A stretch of DNA of 64,000 nt from Methylococcus mesophilus (GCF_026247885.1 NZ_CP110921.1:1054001-1118000), one strand, 5' to 3'. Counted from the stretch's first letter, positions 1 to 13,308 are shown. The notes: generated from the letters alone by a model not told the origin. Program-made: numbers and translations.

Positions 1-1754
1 TGGCCATGGTCCAGCCGATAATCCGCCACCACCAGATCGCTGGTGCCGCCGCCGATGTCGATCGAGGCGACCGTGATCGCTTGGGCCACGCGGTCCGAAC
101 CGGCCCGTCGGAGGGAACGGAAGAAATCCTCGGGTCGTCCGCCGAAATGTTCGTGGATGCCGCTGAACAGGAATACCGCCTGCGCGCAGGTGGCCTCGTC
201 CCATTCCGTGTGGACGGTCGGGAAGCGCGGCCAAGCGGTGGAGTTGCCGGCCGCGTCCACCGCGTCGATGCCGTCGTCCTCCGGCTGCCAGCCCAGCGCC
301 TTCCATACCAGAGCCATGGCCTGGCGCAAACGCGCCGCGAAGATCTGCCGCTCCGGCTTGGGCATGGAGGGCGGCACGGTGATGATGATGGAGCGCAGAT
401 GCCTGGGCTTCTCCGGATCGCCCTGCTTGATCCGCTGGGCCGGGCTGTTGATCTGGCCGAGCGCATGGATGAGGATTTCGGCCAGGAAGAAGCACATCAA
501 GGAGCTGCGCGAATATTTGGGCACGAACACCGGCATGCGCTCGGCCTCCGGCAGCTCGTGCAGGGCTTCGCCGCGTTCGTTGATCAGGTTGCTGAACGGC
601 GCGCCGGTGGCGTGGGGTTCGATCTCCTCGCGGCTGTAGGCGACGTTGAAACGCCAGCCGGGTTCGTAGCGGTCTTCGTCCCAGAGGTAGCGCTTGGGGC
701 TGGAAAGCCCGGTCGAGCCTTCGGTGCCGCGGCGGTGGTTGGCCAGCTGCGCCGCCTCTCGCCCCACCCGGACGATGGTCGGCCAGACGAAAGCGTCGTT
801 GCGTCCGCTCTTGCAAGCCAGGTGCTCCTTGCCCAACAGGGCCTGGGCGAATTCCACCCGGCTCTCGAAGGGTTCGTGATAGACCTTGTGCGGCTCGGAC
901 AGGTCGCGGATAGTGAGTTCGTAGCGGTTCTTCAGGCCATCGTGCTGCTGCGGGTGCTCCTCGACCAGGATGCCGCAGGTCCTGGAGTTGCCGACGTCCA
1001 GCACCAGATCCACCGGGATCGGCGCGTAGACGTCGTCAGGCGCGTTGCTGCGGACCCGGACTTCCGGGACACCGGCCCGCGTGCCGATCAGGTGCAGGAA
1101 ATTTAGATAATGGGCGTGATGGCTGAGCTGTTCAATCTCGCTGTCGACGTCTTCCGCCGGCAGCCGCAGCCTCGCCGCCGCCTCGTCGCGGAACACCTCC
1201 GCCAGCCATTGGTCCACCCAGGGCAGCTCCGGATACCAGCCCATCTCGTGCGCCCGGTGGGCGAGCTGGAAACTCGCGCCGGTCTGCACGTCGGCGCGGG
1301 TCGGCGCCAAATAGGCCGTAGCCTCGCGCGCCTCCAGCACCTGGGTGTCGAAAGCCAGCGTCAGGCGGTGGGTGTGGCCGCGCAGGTCCTCGCCTTCACC
1401 GAGCTTGACGATGCGGCCGCGGGCCCAGGTGGTGGGCCCCTGATCGAAGCGGCGCTGGGGACCGGCGCGCAGCATGGGCAGCGGCAGCCAGCAGCCGTCC
1501 AGCAGCTTGATGGACTCCTCCGTGCCGACGCTGAACTTGGGTTTGACCACCAGCACCGGATCGCCCGGATGCACGTGGCGCTCGCGCCGCTCGTCCCACT
1601 CCAGCCGCGCCAGCGAGCGCTGGCCGCTCTGCAAGGCGAACTCGCCGGGCGGCTCCCGGCGCAGATCCAGCGTCAGCCCGAAATCCATGAACTGGACCCC
1701 GCTGCGCATGATCAGCGTGGCGTTTTCGGCGAACTCCACCAACTCGCTCAGCAT
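1..1754 (-). CDS. srfB: SrfB-family protein, 3' end outside window
   Basis: The visible 584 residues begin at an ATG 21 bases after the srfA stop; an in-frame TAG (the srfA stop itself) fixes this start. No stop occurs before the window edge, so the gene is partial; SrfB proteins usually reach about 1000 residues. Two actin/Hsp70-like nucleotide-binding motifs are visible: a phosphate-1 loop DVGNSRTCG near residue 245 and a phosphate-2 loop DIGGGTSDLVV near 570. The family was named in Salmonella as an SsrB-regulated factor; its biochemical role is not settled. The coupling to srfA supports the assignment. The third family member, srfC, would lie beyond the left edge. The ATPase-fold reading is inferred from the motifs. 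Confidence 0.85.
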   Translation of the reverse strand, partial: MLSELVEFAENATLIMRSGVQFMDFGLTLDLRREPPGEFALQSGQRSLARLEWDERRERHVHPGDPVLVVKPKFSVGTEESIKLLDGCWLPLPMLRAGPQRRFDQGPTTWARGRIVKLGEGEDLRGHTHRLTLAFDTQVLEAREATAYLAPTRADVQTGASFQLAHRAHEMGWYPELPWVDQWLAEVFRDEAAARLRLPAEDVDSEIEQLSHHAHYLNFLHLIGTRAGVPEVRVRSNAPDDVYAPIPVDLVLDVGNSRTCGILVEEHPQQHDGLKNRYELTIRDLSEPHKVYHEPFESRVEFAQALLGKEHLACKSGRNDAFVWPTIVRVGREAAQLANHRRGTEGSTGLSSPKRYLWDEDRYEPGWRFNVAYSREEIEPHATGAPFSNLINERGEALHELPEAERMPVFVPKYSRSSLMCFFLAEILIHALGQINSPAQRIKQGDPEKPRHLRSIIITVPPSMPKPERQIFAARLRQAMALVWKALGWQPEDDGIDAVDAAGNSTAWPRFPTVHTEWDEATCAQAVFLFSGIHEHFGGRPEDFFRSLRRAGSDRVAQAITVASIDIGGGTSDLVVADYRLDHG

Positions 1755-1775
1755 TCGGCTTCCCCGCTCGTTCCG

Positions 1776-3356
1776 CTATTTCTTGGTGATCCGGACATTG
1801 TAATCGGAGCCGTCCGGATTCTTGCCCTTGCACACGGCATGGCCTTGCGGGTCGGTGGCGCATTCCACCTTGGAGCGCTGTATGCTGCTGCCGTCGGGAC
1901 AGCGGATGTCGCCGGCCTGGTCGATTACCAGCTTGGAACCGCTGAAGCTGGAGGTCACCGGCGCGGTGCATTCCATCTCCTTGCCGCCGACCGAGCGCTT
2001 CAGCCGGGCCATGCCTTCCTTGCCCTTGAAGTCGTATTCGAGCTGGACCGGATTGCCGGAGCTGTCCTGCAGACCGGTGACGGAATGCCACTGGCCGTTC
2101 AGGAAGTCTGTCGACCCTTGCCTGGCGGCCTCCTTGGGGATCGTCAGCGGCGCGCCGGAAGTCCTCGCGTTGCCGCCAGCCTTGGAAATGGCTTTTTCGG
2201 ACGGAGCCTCAGCAGGCGGTTCGGTTTTCGCTGCAGATTTATCTTCGCCGGATTGGCCGCCTTCATCGGCCGGCTCGCCCTCGGCAGTTTGTCCTCCCCT
2301 ACCGGGATCCGGTTGCGGCTTATCGTCGCCAGGCGATTCGGTCTCAGCCATGCCGGTGTCGGCAGACTCGGCCTCAGAGGCTGACGTGCTTTCGGCCGCG
2401 TCAGCCGCACTTCCCGGCGGCATGGCGGCTGACGTGTCCCAGTTCTCGGTATCGGTCGCACCTTCCGGGCTTTGACCCGCTTGCGTGGAGTCCACGACGG
2501 TCCGGGACCCCTCCACCGAGCGGTTCACGCTCACCGTATCCCGATCGTGGCGCTCGCTCCGGTCGATCCGCTCGCCGAAGGCGGCATCGTCACGGCGGCT
2601 CTTTTCCCCACTTTCCTCCTTTGCATCGGGACTGGGAGATACGTCGGGGATGACATCTCCATCCCTTTCCAGCGGAACCGGGCTCGGCGTAGGCCCTTGC
2701 CGGACGAACCCGGACAGACGGTCCGGCCCGCAACTCTTCAAGCCGAACAAGAGGAATCCCAGCAGAAGCAGCAGCGGCAACAATAGCCACAGCCAGCGCA
2801 ACCAGCGCCGACGCTCAGGCATCGGTGGAATCCTACCCGGCCCCGCCTCGAAACGCGCCGCCGATGCCGAGATGCCGCTTACGTCGAGGCTGGCCAGCAC
2901 GTCGCGCTCCGGCGGCGCGTCACGCTCGCCAAAGCCCCAGAACGTCATTACCGGCCGGCCTCCGACGAGATACACGTGATCCTCTCCCGGAATCCGCGTT
3001 GCCAGCGCCAGCAGCTTGCCGAAAACCTGCTGCTCGCTGTCCTCCGACGCCTGCAGCGCCCGGCTCTTTTCCAGCAGGCGCTCGCGCGCGGCCAAGAGGC
3101 TGGCCCTCGCCGGACCTCGTTCCTCCGGCATTGCCGAAGTCCAGGGCACCACATCCCCATCGAAGGCGGAATACCAGTCCAGGGCTTCTCCCTTTTCGTC
3201 CTGAACCGGTACGGCGAAGTAATCCGCCGCCTCCTGGCCGAGTTGCCGCCGAATCGCGGCCCGCAATTGCGAAGCAGCCCGATAGACCGGATTGCCGGTC
3301 GCACCCAGGGGCAAAAATTGCTTCAGGCTGCCGGATCTAAGCAGGACGCCAGCCAT
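1776..3356 (-). CDS. srfA: SrfA-family membrane-anchored protein
   Basis: A 526-residue protein. The start is the ATG preceded by AAGGAG; a longer reading upstream lacks support. The N-terminal block (1-160) has the family look, with FLPLGATGNPVY near 14-25 and DWYSAFDGDVVPW near 60-72. A single membrane segment lies at about 185-206, followed by a long Ser/Glu/Asp/Pro-rich low-complexity region (about 215-415) and a C-terminal globular domain with several Cys. The topology suggests a cytoplasmic N-terminus and a periplasmic stalk and head. srfB follows 21 bases downstream, so the two are probably co-transcribed. The family assignment is from remembered SrfA similarity; the function is unknown. 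Confidence 0.75.
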   Translation of the reverse strand: MAGVLLRSGSLKQFLPLGATGNPVYRAASQLRAAIRRQLGQEAADYFAVPVQDEKGEALDWYSAFDGDVVPWTSAMPEERGPARASLLAARERLLEKSRALQASEDSEQQVFGKLLALATRIPGEDHVYLVGGRPVMTFWGFGERDAPPERDVLASLDVSGISASAARFEAGPGRIPPMPERRRWLRWLWLLLPLLLLLGFLLFGLKSCGPDRLSGFVRQGPTPSPVPLERDGDVIPDVSPSPDAKEESGEKSRRDDAAFGERIDRSERHDRDTVSVNRSVEGSRTVVDSTQAGQSPEGATDTENWDTSAAMPPGSAADAAESTSASEAESADTGMAETESPGDDKPQPDPGRGGQTAEGEPADEGGQSGEDKSAAKTEPPAEAPSEKAISKAGGNARTSGAPLTIPKEAARQGSTDFLNGQWHSVTGLQDSSGNPVQLEYDFKGKEGMARLKRSVGGKEMECTAPVTSSFSGSKLVIDQAGDIRCPDGSSIQRSKVECATDPQGHAVCKGKNPDGSDYNVRITKK

Positions 3357-3791
3357 AGGGAACTCCTTGGAATCGTCGAAACTGGGGAAAGGTCGGACGG
3401 ATCGGACACTCGGCCGGCAGCCGGACTCCGCCCCTGCCGCCCGATTGTAGCAAAGATGCTGATTGAGAACGGGAAACCATCCGAACACACGGCGCAGAGG
3501 GTATTCATTGCCGCTTTCTAAGCGTTAAGGAAAAAGTCATTCGTCACCTCGGGAGGGAGTGCCGAGGTCCAGGTTACATGGACGTATCGGCCTTGCCATC
3601 CCTGGCTTCTGGATTCCGGCACAAATCCGCCGAGAGCGGATTTTAGGCGGCACATCCCTATGCCGTCCCCTTCGGGCGACAGGCAGGTTGGCCTGCCGTG
3701 AATCCATGCCGGAATGACGGGCGATGCGACATTCATTTCTTTACGCTTAGTAAGCGGCAGAAGCCGGACAGCGCCCACGCCGGAGGACGGT
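3357..3791. other. Gene-free spacer between glmM and srfA
   Basis: This 435-base spacer holds no convincing gene. Most of it is a palindrome-rich element bounded by imperfect inverted repeats, listed separately. The srfA ribosome-binding site lies at its left edge. The glmM stop lies at its right edge. Confidence 0.7.
3510..3758. repeat. MITE-like palindromic element with terminal inverted repeats
   Basis: The two ends are inverted copies: GCCGCTTTCTAAGCGT at 3510 and, on the other strand, GCCGCTTACTAAGCGT ending at 3758, with similarity continuing for a few more bases. Inside lie perfect hairpins (AAATCCGC/GCGGATTT at 3623-3643; GGCAGG/CCTGCC at 3682-3697) and an ATTCCGGC/GCCGGAAT pair (3613-3620 and 3708-3715). 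No reading frame of note is present. The arrangement resembles a non-autonomous miniature element or large REP-type repeat. No second copy is in this window, so mobility is inference. Confidence 0.55.
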
Positions 3792-5135
3792 TCAGCCGCA
3801 AAACGCCTGCGTGACGGCACCGGCCAGCCGGTCCGCGAGTTCGTGGACTTTGCCCTCGTCGGCTCCTTCGACCATTACCCGGATCAACGGCTCCGTCCCG
3901 GAGGGGCGCAGCAATACGCGTCCGGAGTCGCCCAGTTCCAATTCCACTTCGGCCTTCACCTTCTGAACCAGCGGCGCCGAATCCAGGCTGACCCTCTCCT
4001 TCAGCCGTACGTTGACCAGACGCTGGGGATATTTTTTCATTCCCTGCTTCAGTTCGTTCAGGGATTTGCCGGTCCGGGCGATTTCCGCCAGGACTTGCAG
4101 GGCGGAAACGATGCCGTCGCCCGTGGTCGTGCGGTCGCGGCAAATGATGTGTCCCGAACTTTCGCCACCCAGAATGCTGCCGTGCTCGAGCATCATTTCC
4201 ATGACATAGCGGTCGCCGACAGCGGCCCGCCTGAACTCCAGGCCCAGGCGTCCGATGGCCTGCTCCAAGCCCAGATTGCTCATCAGGGTTCCGACCACGG
4301 AACCGGCCAACTCGCCGCTTGCGCTCCGGGCATTGGCGATGACGTAAAGCAGTTCGTCGCCGTCGACGACCTGTCCCTGGTGATCGACCATGATCAGGCG
4401 GTCGCCGTCGCCGTCCAACGCGATGCCCAGATCGGCTTTTTCCTTGAGCACCCTCTGCCGAAGGCTTTCAGGATCGGTGGCGCCGACGCGGTCGTTGATG
4501 TTGAGACCGTCCGGCGCCGCGCCGAGGGTGCTCACCGTGGCCCTGAGTTCCGAAAACACATCCGGGGCGACGTGATAGGTCGACCCGTGTGCGCAGTCCA
4601 CCACGATCCTCATCCCCGAAAAATTGATGCCCAGGGGGATCGTGCTTTTGCAGAATTCGATGTAGCGCCCCGCCGCATCACCGATACGCGTCGCCTTGCC
4701 GATGTGCGAACACTCCACGGTGGTCATCGGCTTGCGCAGGTGGCCCTCGATCTCCAGTTCGATTTCGTCGGGCAGCTTCATGCCGTCCGGCCCGAAAAAT
4801 TTGATGCCGTTGTCGTAATAAGGATTGTGGGAAGCGCTGATGACGACGCCCGCCTGGGCACGGAAGGTCCGAGTGAGATAAGCGACCGCCGGGGTCGGCA
4901 TCGGACCCAGCAGCTGCGTATCTACACCGGCGGCGGAAAATCCGGCTTCGAGAGCCGACTCGAACATGTATCCGGAAATCCGCGTGTCCTTGCCTATCAA
5001 GACGCGCTGGCTCGGCCTGTCACGGGCGAAGACGCAACCCGCCGCCCAGCCGAGTTTGAGCATGAAATCCGGCGTGATCGGGTATTCGCCTACCTTGCCG
5101 CGAATGCCGTCGGTTCCAAAATACTCTTTCTTCAC
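3792..5135 (-). CDS. glmM: Phosphoglucosamine mutase
   Basis: Converts glucosamine-6-phosphate to glucosamine-1-phosphate, on the way to UDP-GlcNAc for peptidoglycan and LPS. The 447-residue length is typical. The start is a GTG with a strong GAGGAGGAA ribosome-binding site. The N-terminal YFGTDGIRG, the phosphoserine loop ISASHNP with Ser102, the metal loop DGDGDR, and the C-terminal phosphate-binding [12 protein letters not shown] are all present. In many gammaproteobacteria folP sits between ftsH and glmM; here it is absent and a terminator-like hairpin separates the two genes, so glmM may have its own promoter in the short spacer. Confidence 0.97.
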   Translation of the reverse strand: MKKEYFGTDGIRGKVGEYPITPDFMLKLGWAAGCVFARDRPSQRVLIGKDTRISGYMFESALEAGFSAAGVDTQLLGPMPTPAVAYLTRTFRAQAGVVISASHNPYYDNGIKFFGPDGMKLPDEIELEIEGHLRKPMTTVECSHIGKATRIGDAAGRYIEFCKSTIPLGINFSGMRIVVDCAHGSTYHVAPDVFSELRATVSTLGAAPDGLNINDRVGATDPESLRQRVLKEKADLGIALDGDGDRLIMVDHQGQVVDGDELLYVIANARSASGELAGSVVGTLMSNLGLEQAIGRLGLEFRRAAVGDRYVMEMMLEHGSILGGESSGHIICRDRTTTGDGIVSALQVLAEIARTGKSLNELKQGMKKYPQRLVNVRLKERVSLDSAPLVQKVKAEVELELGDSGRVLLRPSGTEPLIRVMVEGADEGKVHELADRLAGAVTQAFCG

Positions 5136-5183
5136 TGCTTCCTCCTCATATCTGCCGCCAAAAAAATAGCGAACTCGCAGACA

Positions 5184-5221
5184 ACAGAAAACCCCTGGCA
5201 GACGCCAGCCTGCCAGGGGTT
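5184..5221 (-). terminator. Rho-independent terminator behind ftsH
   Basis: A perfect 12-base-pair stem (AACCCCTGGCAG / CTGCCAGGGGTT) with an 8-base loop lies 25 bases past the ftsH stop. On the minus strand it runs into TTTTCTGTTGT. It would separate ftsH from glmM transcription. Confidence 0.8.
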
Positions 5222-5245
5222 CGAAGGCCTGTGCGGCCCGAATGT

Positions 5246-7162
5246 TTAGTGCTGCTCCGCCGGCTTGCCGAAGGAACCCGACACCGACTCATCGCCTCCC
5301 TTTGAAGCGGACTCGCCGCTGCCGGGAGGAGTGGTGTCCTCCCAGCTCTGGGGTGCCCGCGGCGGCTTCCCTTCCATGATGTCGGCGATCTGCAGACGGT
5401 CAATGGTTTCGTATTTGATCAGCGCTTCGGCCATGAGATGCATCTTGTCCATGTTTTCCCGAAGGATGCGCTCGGAGCGTTCGTAGTTCCGGTCGATGAT
5501 CGAGCGGATTTCCTCGTCGATCAGATGCGCCGTTTCTTCCGAAACGCTCTTGTGCTTGGTGACCGAACGGCCGAGGAAGACTTCGCCCTCCTCTTCGCTG
5601 TAGGCCAACGGCCCCAGCCGCTCAGACAGTCCCCACCGCGTCACCATGTTCCGCGCCAAGCTGGTCGCGCGCTCGATGTCGTTCTGAGCACCGGTGGTGA
5701 CGCGCTCACGTCCGAACACGATCTCCTCGGCCAGCCGCCCGCCGAACAGGCTGGAAATCTGGCTCTCCAGTTTCTGCTTGCTGGCGCTGTAGGTGTCGCG
5801 CTCCGGCAGGAACATCGTAATGCCGAGGGCGCGGCCACGCGGCATAATGCTGACCTTGTAGACCGGATCATGCTCCGGCACCGACAGGCCGACGATGGCG
5901 TGGCCGGCTTCATGGTAGGCCGTGAGCTTCTTCTCCTCGTCGCTCATGACCATCGACTTGCGCTCGACGCCCATGAGGATCTTGTCCTTGGCCTTCTCGA
6001 AGTCCTCCATCTCCACGACCCGCTTGTTCTTGCGGGCCGCGAACAGGGCCGCCTCGTTGACCAGGTTGGCGAGATCGGCGCCGGAGAAACCGGGCGTACC
6101 GCGCGCCAGGTACTTGGCCTCGACGTCGTCGGCCAACGGCACCCGCTTCATGTGGACCTTGAGGATCTGCTCGCGCCCGCGGACGTCGGGCAAACCTACC
6201 ACCACCTGACGGTCGAACCGGCCCGGCCGCAGCAGCGCGGGGTCGAGCACGTCGGGACGGTTGGTCGCGGCGATCACGATGATGCCCTCGGTGCCTTCGA
6301 ATCCGTCCATTTCGACCAGCAACTGGTTCAGAGTCTGCTCGCGCTCGTCATGACCGCCGCCGAGCCCGGCACCGCGGTGGCGGCCGACCGCATCGATTTC
6401 GTCGATGAAGATGATGCAGGGCGCATGCTTCTTCGCCTGTTCGAACATGTCGCGCACGCGCGAGGCGCCCACGCCGACGAACATTTCCACGAAATCCGAA
6501 CCCGAGATCGAGAAGAACGGCACCCTGGCTTCGCCGGCGATGGCGCGGGCCAGCAGGGTCTTGCCGGTACCCGGAGGGCCGACCATGAGCGCGCCGCGCG
6601 GAATCTTGCCGCCCAACTTCTGGAACTTGCTGGGATCCTTGAGGAAATCGACCATTTCGGAGACGTCCTCCTTGGCCTCGTCGGCACCGGCGACATCGGC
6701 GAAGGTCACCTTGACCTGGTCTTCCTCGATCAAACGCGCCTTGCTCTTGCCGAAGGACATCGCTCCCCGGCCGCCGGCACCTCCCTGCATCTGGCGCATG
6801 AAGAATATCCACACGGCCACCAGCAGCAGCATCGGGAACCAGGAGATGAATATCTGCATCAAGAGCGACTGCGACTCCGGCGGCTGAGCCTTGATCTCTA
6901 CATGGTTCTTGAGCAGATCATCGACCAGGTGCGGGTCTTCCGGGTTGTAGGTCGAGAATTTCTCGCCCGTTCCCAGCATGCCGCGCACGTTCTGTCCGTC
7001 GATGGTCACCGATTTGACCTGCCCTTCATTCACGGCCGCAATGAACTGCGAATAGGACATGCTGGAATCGACCGATTTACGGGACCCGAAATTGTTGAAG
7101 ACGGACATCAGCACGACGGCGATGACCACCCAAAGAAGGATGTTCTTTAACATATCGTTCAC
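5246..7162 (-). CDS. ftsH: ATP-dependent zinc metalloprotease FtsH
   Basis: Inner-membrane AAA+ protease that degrades misassembled membrane proteins and regulatory proteins such as sigma-32 and LpxC in relatives. The 638 residues show two N-terminal membrane segments (about 5-22 and 100-124) flanking a periplasmic domain, Walker A GPPGTGKT at 195-202, the pore and second-region-of-homology AAA signatures, and the zinc motif HEAGH near 417. The start chosen is a GTG with GGAG nine bases upstream; an ATG three codons later is possible. The C-terminal tail is rich in Ser, Gly and Pro. rlmE lies upstream on the same strand, as in the conserved rlmE-ftsH pair, but with a 194-base gap. Confidence 0.97.
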   Translation of the reverse strand: MNDMLKNILLWVVIAVVLMSVFNNFGSRKSVDSSMSYSQFIAAVNEGQVKSVTIDGQNVRGMLGTGEKFSTYNPEDPHLVDDLLKNHVEIKAQPPESQSLLMQIFISWFPMLLLVAVWIFFMRQMQGGAGGRGAMSFGKSKARLIEEDQVKVTFADVAGADEAKEDVSEMVDFLKDPSKFQKLGGKIPRGALMVGPPGTGKTLLARAIAGEARVPFFSISGSDFVEMFVGVGASRVRDMFEQAKKHAPCIIFIDEIDAVGRHRGAGLGGGHDEREQTLNQLLVEMDGFEGTEGIIVIAATNRPDVLDPALLRPGRFDRQVVVGLPDVRGREQILKVHMKRVPLADDVEAKYLARGTPGFSGADLANLVNEAALFAARKNKRVVEMEDFEKAKDKILMGVERKSMVMSDEEKKLTAYHEAGHAIVGLSVPEHDPVYKVSIMPRGRALGITMFLPERDTYSASKQKLESQISSLFGGRLAEEIVFGRERVTTGAQNDIERATSLARNMVTRWGLSERLGPLAYSEEEGEVFLGRSVTKHKSVSEETAHLIDEEIRSIIDRNYERSERILRENMDKMHLMAEALIKYETIDRLQIADIMEGKPPRAPQSWEDTTPPGSGESASKGGDESVSGSFGKPAEQH

Positions 7163-7356
7163 GACTCGAATCTCCGTAGTCGGATTGGGATGGGATGGAG
7201 AGCGGCTTTTATTATTTATGTCAGACCGATGACGACAATATTATCCACACATGCTGGCGACCGCCACGAAATTCCCCGTGACACAACGAAATCATCGACG
7301 CAACACGTCATAAATATGACACATGGGTGGCCAAAATCGTTCCCGAACCCGCCCCA

Positions 7357-7989
7357 TCATCGACCCCCGCCGCGGTACCCCTTGCCGACGAGGTAGATTT
7401 CCGCGCTCCGGGCACGGGAGGCTTTCGGCTTCCTCATGGCTACGGACCCAAACGCCTTTCTGGCCAGCGCCACATATTCCTGGAACCCCTCACCCTGAAA
7501 CAGCTTCACCGCGAAGCGTCCGTTCGGCGCCAGGACCCTGTCCGCGAGATCGAAGGCCAGTTCCGCCATGTACATGCTGCGCGGCTGGTCGACGTTGCGG
7601 TTCCCACTCATATTGGGGGCTATGTCCGACAATACCACATTCGCCGAACGCCCACCGATGGCTTCCAGCACCTCCTGGAACACCGCGTCGTCGAGGAAAT
7701 CCCCTTGCACCACGGTAACTCCCGGCAAAGGCTCCATCGGCAGGATATCCAGGGCGAGAACCTTGCCTTTCGGACCCACCCGCTGCGCCGCATACTGCGA
7801 CCAGCCTCCAGGTGCCGCGCCGAGATCGATTACCGTGGCGCCGGGCTCGAACAAACGGTCGCGCTCGTCCAACTCGGTCAGCTTGAATACCGCACGCGAG
7901 CGGTAGCCCTTTTCCTGCGCCAGGCGCACGTACTCGTCGGAGAAATGCTCCGCAAGCCAGCGGCCACTGCTTCGGCTACGCTTTGCCAT
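7357..7989 (-). CDS. rlmE: 23S rRNA 2'-O-ribose U2552 methyltransferase
   Basis: FtsJ/RrmJ family enzyme methylating U2552 of 23S rRNA in the large subunit using S-adenosylmethionine. From the ATG chosen it is 210 residues, close to the 209 of E. coli. The SAM loop DLGAAPGGW is at 55-63, and the catalytic K-D-K-E tetrad is recognisable as Lys36, Asp122, Lys162 and Glu197. A TTG five codons upstream would add MKKFL; the ATG is preferred because the family starts with a basic Ser-rich stretch. It diverges from yhbY with 57 bases between starts and precedes ftsH. Confidence 0.95.
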   Translation of the reverse strand: MAKRSRSSGRWLAEHFSDEYVRLAQEKGYRSRAVFKLTELDERDRLFEPGATVIDLGAAPGGWSQYAAQRVGPKGKVLALDILPMEPLPGVTVVQGDFLDDAVFQEVLEAIGGRSANVVLSDIAPNMSGNRNVDQPRSMYMAELAFDLADRVLAPNGRFAVKLFQGEGFQEYVALARKAFGSVAMRKPKASRARSAEIYLVGKGYRGGGR

Positions 7990-8046
7990 GAGAAATTTCT
8001 TCAATCACGCTAGAATGACCGGCTTTTTCCCTCGAGAGTAACCTGT

Positions 8047-8328
8047 ATGACCCCTGAACTCAGACGTCAGCTGCGCGCCAAGGCTCACAAACTGAAACCG
8101 GTCGTGATCACCGGCCAAGCCGGCATTACGCCCGGCGTGCTCGCTGAGATCAGCCTGGCACTGGATCATCACGAATTGATCAAGGTCCGGGTCAATGCGG
8201 GGGACCGTGAAACCAGGGCGGAGATGACGGCGTTGATCTGTGGGGAATCGGGTGCCGAACTGGTCCAGTCGCTCGGGCACGTGATCACGCTGTTCCGGAA
8301 ATCGCCTGAGCGGGGTAAAAAAACCTAG
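8047..8328 (+). CDS. yhbY: YhbY-type CRM-domain RNA-binding protein
   Basis: A single CRM (KH-like) domain of 93 residues. The RNA-binding loop appears as GQAGIT near 26-31, and the motif HELIKVRV near 54-61 is family-typical. E. coli YhbY associates with pre-50S ribosomal particles, so a role in large-subunit assembly is likely. The ATG is preceded by GAGAG. The gene diverges from rlmE, another 50S maturation factor. It converges on greA, overlapping its stop by 4 bases. Confidence 0.92.
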   Translation: MTPELRRQLRAKAHKLKPVVITGQAGITPGVLAEISLALDHHELIKVRVNAGDRETRAEMTALICGESGAELVQSLGHVITLFRKSPERGKKT

Positions 8329-8801
8329 ATATATTTGACCGACACAATTTCATATTCGCGGGTACCGCCCGGCGCCTGCACCGTGGCCACGTCGCCTTCC
8401 TGTTTGCCGATCAGGGCACGGGCGATCGGCGAAGTCACCGAGATCCGGCCTTCCTTGATCTCTGCCTCGTCCTCCCCGACGATCTGATACGTCACCACAT
8501 CGCCCGAAGCCAAGTCCTCGATCTCGGCAGTCGCACCGAAGACGATCTTGCCGCCGGGGTTCAGGCGGGTGACGTCGATGATCTGGGCGTTGGCGAGTTT
8601 GCCTTCGATCTCCTTGATCCGTCCCTCGATGAATCCCTGCTGTTCCCGCGCGGCATGATACTCGGCGTTTTCCTTCAGGTCGCCATGGGCACGCGCCTCG
8701 GCGATCGCCTCGATCACTCGGGGCCGCGCCACCGACTTCAGATGATTGAGTTCTTCACGCAGCTTTTCGGCGCCGCGCGTGGTCATGGGAGTCTTGTTCA
8801 T
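8325..8801 (-). CDS. greA: Transcription elongation factor GreA
   Basis: Stimulates RNA polymerase to cleave backtracked transcripts through the secondary channel. The 158 residues match the family. An N-terminal coiled coil of about 75 residues ([18 protein letters not shown] onward) carries the conserved acidic tip, followed by the C-terminal FKBP-like domain ending in the family-typical [14 protein letters not shown]. The gene lies 24 bases downstream of carB, so it is probably in the carAB transcript, as in related genomes. Confidence 0.97.
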   Translation of the reverse strand: MNKTPMTTRGAEKLREELNHLKSVARPRVIEAIAEARAHGDLKENAEYHAAREQQGFIEGRIKEIEGKLANAQIIDVTRLNPGGKIVFGATAEIEDLASGDVVTYQIVGEDEAEIKEGRISVTSPIARALIGKQEGDVATVQAPGGTREYEIVSVKYI

Positions 8802-8825
8802 CGCTATTCGTTCCGATTCTCCGAT

Positions 8826-12044
<3,219 letters not shown>

Positions 12045-12059
12045 GAACGAAGGACGCTA

Positions 12060-13205
12060 TTAATGACGGTTGCGGGCGACTTTCATGTCGGCAATGAAGC
12101 GGTCGAACAGATCGCACAGATCGTGCGGACCGGGACTCGCTTCCGGATGCCCCTGGAAGCTGAACGCGGAACGATCGGTGTATTCGATGCCCTGAAGACT
12201 GCCGTCGAACAGCGAACGGTGGGTCGGCCGCACATTTTCGGGCAGGCTGGCTTCCTCGACGGCGAAACCGTGGTTCTGGCTGGTGATCACCACCCGGCCG
12301 GTGCTCAGATCCTGCACCGGATGATTGGCGCCGTGATGGCCGAATTTCATCTTCAGGGTGCGCGCGCCGGCCGCAAGGGCCAGCAACTGGTGTCCCAGGC
12401 AGATGCCGAACACGGGAATGCCGGTGGACAAAAATTCCCGGATCGCGGCGATGGCGTAGTCGCAGGGCTCCGGATCGCCGGGGCCGTTGGACAGAAACAG
12501 GCCGTCCGGCTTCAGCGCCAGCGCCTCAGGCGCCGGCGTCCTGGCGGGCACCACTGTGACGCGGCAGCCTCGGTCCGCAAGCAGGCGCAGGATATTCTGC
12601 TTGACGCCAAAATCGTAGGCCACCACGTGGAAGCCGCCGTTACCGGCATGCACCGGCTCGGCGCCAAGCTGCCAGGTGCCTTCGGCCCACTCATAGGACT
12701 GCTGCGTAGTCACGACCTGGGCCAGATCCATGCCCTGCAGGCCGGGAAAGTCGCGAGCCATGTCCACCGAGGCATCGGCATCCAGGCCGTCGCCGGCCGC
12801 GATGCAGCCGCGCTGGGCGCCCTTGTCGCGCAGGATACGGGTTAACCGGCGGGTATCCAGGCCGGCGATGCCGACCACGCCCCGCTGACGCAGATAATCG
12901 TCGAGCCGGATCTGGCTCCGCCAGTTGCTGGCCCGCAGCGGCAGGTCGCGGATGACCAGGCCGCTGGAGAAAATGCCGGCGGATTCGGCATCCTCTTCGT
13001 TGATACCGGTGTTGCCGACGTGCGGATAGGTCAACGTGACGATCTGGCGGGCGTAGGACGGATCGGTAAGAATTTCCTGGTAGCCGGTGATCGAGGTATT
13101 GAACACCACCTCGCCCACCGACGAGCCTTCGGCTCCAATCGCGTAGCCGCGAAACACGGTACCGTCTTCAAGAGCAAGCAGCGCGGGAGTTTTCAATAAG
13201 GCCAC
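12060..13205 (-). CDS. carA: Carbamoyl-phosphate synthase small (glutaminase) subunit
   Basis: Class I glutamine amidotransferase that hydrolyses glutamine and feeds ammonia to CarB. The 381 residues show the N-terminal CPSase domain ([15 protein letters not shown]) and the glutaminase domain, with catalytic Cys in [13 protein letters not shown] and the C-terminal His/Glu in [13 protein letters not shown]. The start is a GTG; no better in-frame start fits the family N-terminus. The gene has its own candidate promoter and leader hairpin upstream, although dapB lies only 122 bases away on the same strand. Confidence 0.97.
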   Translation of the reverse strand: MALLKTPALLALEDGTVFRGYAIGAEGSSVGEVVFNTSITGYQEILTDPSYARQIVTLTYPHVGNTGINEEDAESAGIFSSGLVIRDLPLRASNWRSQIRLDDYLRQRGVVGIAGLDTRRLTRILRDKGAQRGCIAAGDGLDADASVDMARDFPGLQGMDLAQVVTTQQSYEWAEGTWQLGAEPVHAGNGGFHVVAYDFGVKQNILRLLADRGCRVTVVPARTPAPEALALKPDGLFLSNGPGDPEPCDYAIAAIREFLSTGIPVFGICLGHQLLALAAGARTLKMKFGHHGANHPVQDLSTGRVVITSQNHGFAVEEASLPENVRPTHRSLFDGSLQGIEYTDRSAFSFQGHPEASPGPHDLCDLFDRFIADMKVARNRH

Positions 13206-13213
13206 CTTAAGAT

Positions 13214-13247
13214 GTGCAAAACGGGGCAGACCCGAAGATATGCCCCG
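13214..13247 (-). terminator. Hairpin in the carA leader (possible attenuator)
   Basis: On the minus strand CGGGGCA and TGCCCCG form a 7-base-pair GC-rich stem around a 12-base loop, directly followed by TTTTGC. It sits between the candidate carA promoter and the carA start, ending about 13 bases before the GTG. The same hairpin could instead end dapB transcription. Confidence 0.5.
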
Positions 13248-13279
13248 CTCGTTGGAATTCGACGCGTTTTAGCCGCTCG

Positions 13280-13308
13280 ATTATAGAAGATCGCCCTAAT
13301 GGAGTCCA
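13280..13308 (-). promoter_or_regulatory. Candidate sigma-70 promoter for carAB
   Basis: On the minus strand a perfect TATAAT (13280-13285) lies 17 bases downstream of TGGACT (13303-13308), which matches the -35 consensus at four of six positions. The predicted transcript would start about 65 bases before the carA start codon and include the leader hairpin. Confidence 0.55.

Noticed and set aside
6-2384. Two long plus-strand open frames (366 and 424 codons) opposite srfB and srfA
   Set aside because: They are mirror frames of GC-rich genes. The minus strand has the ATPase motifs, ribosome-binding sites and membrane segment.
5438-7150. A 570-codon plus-strand open frame opposite ftsH
   Set aside because: Sequence has the His/Asp/Gln/Arg bias of a complement frame, and ftsH is complete on the other strand.
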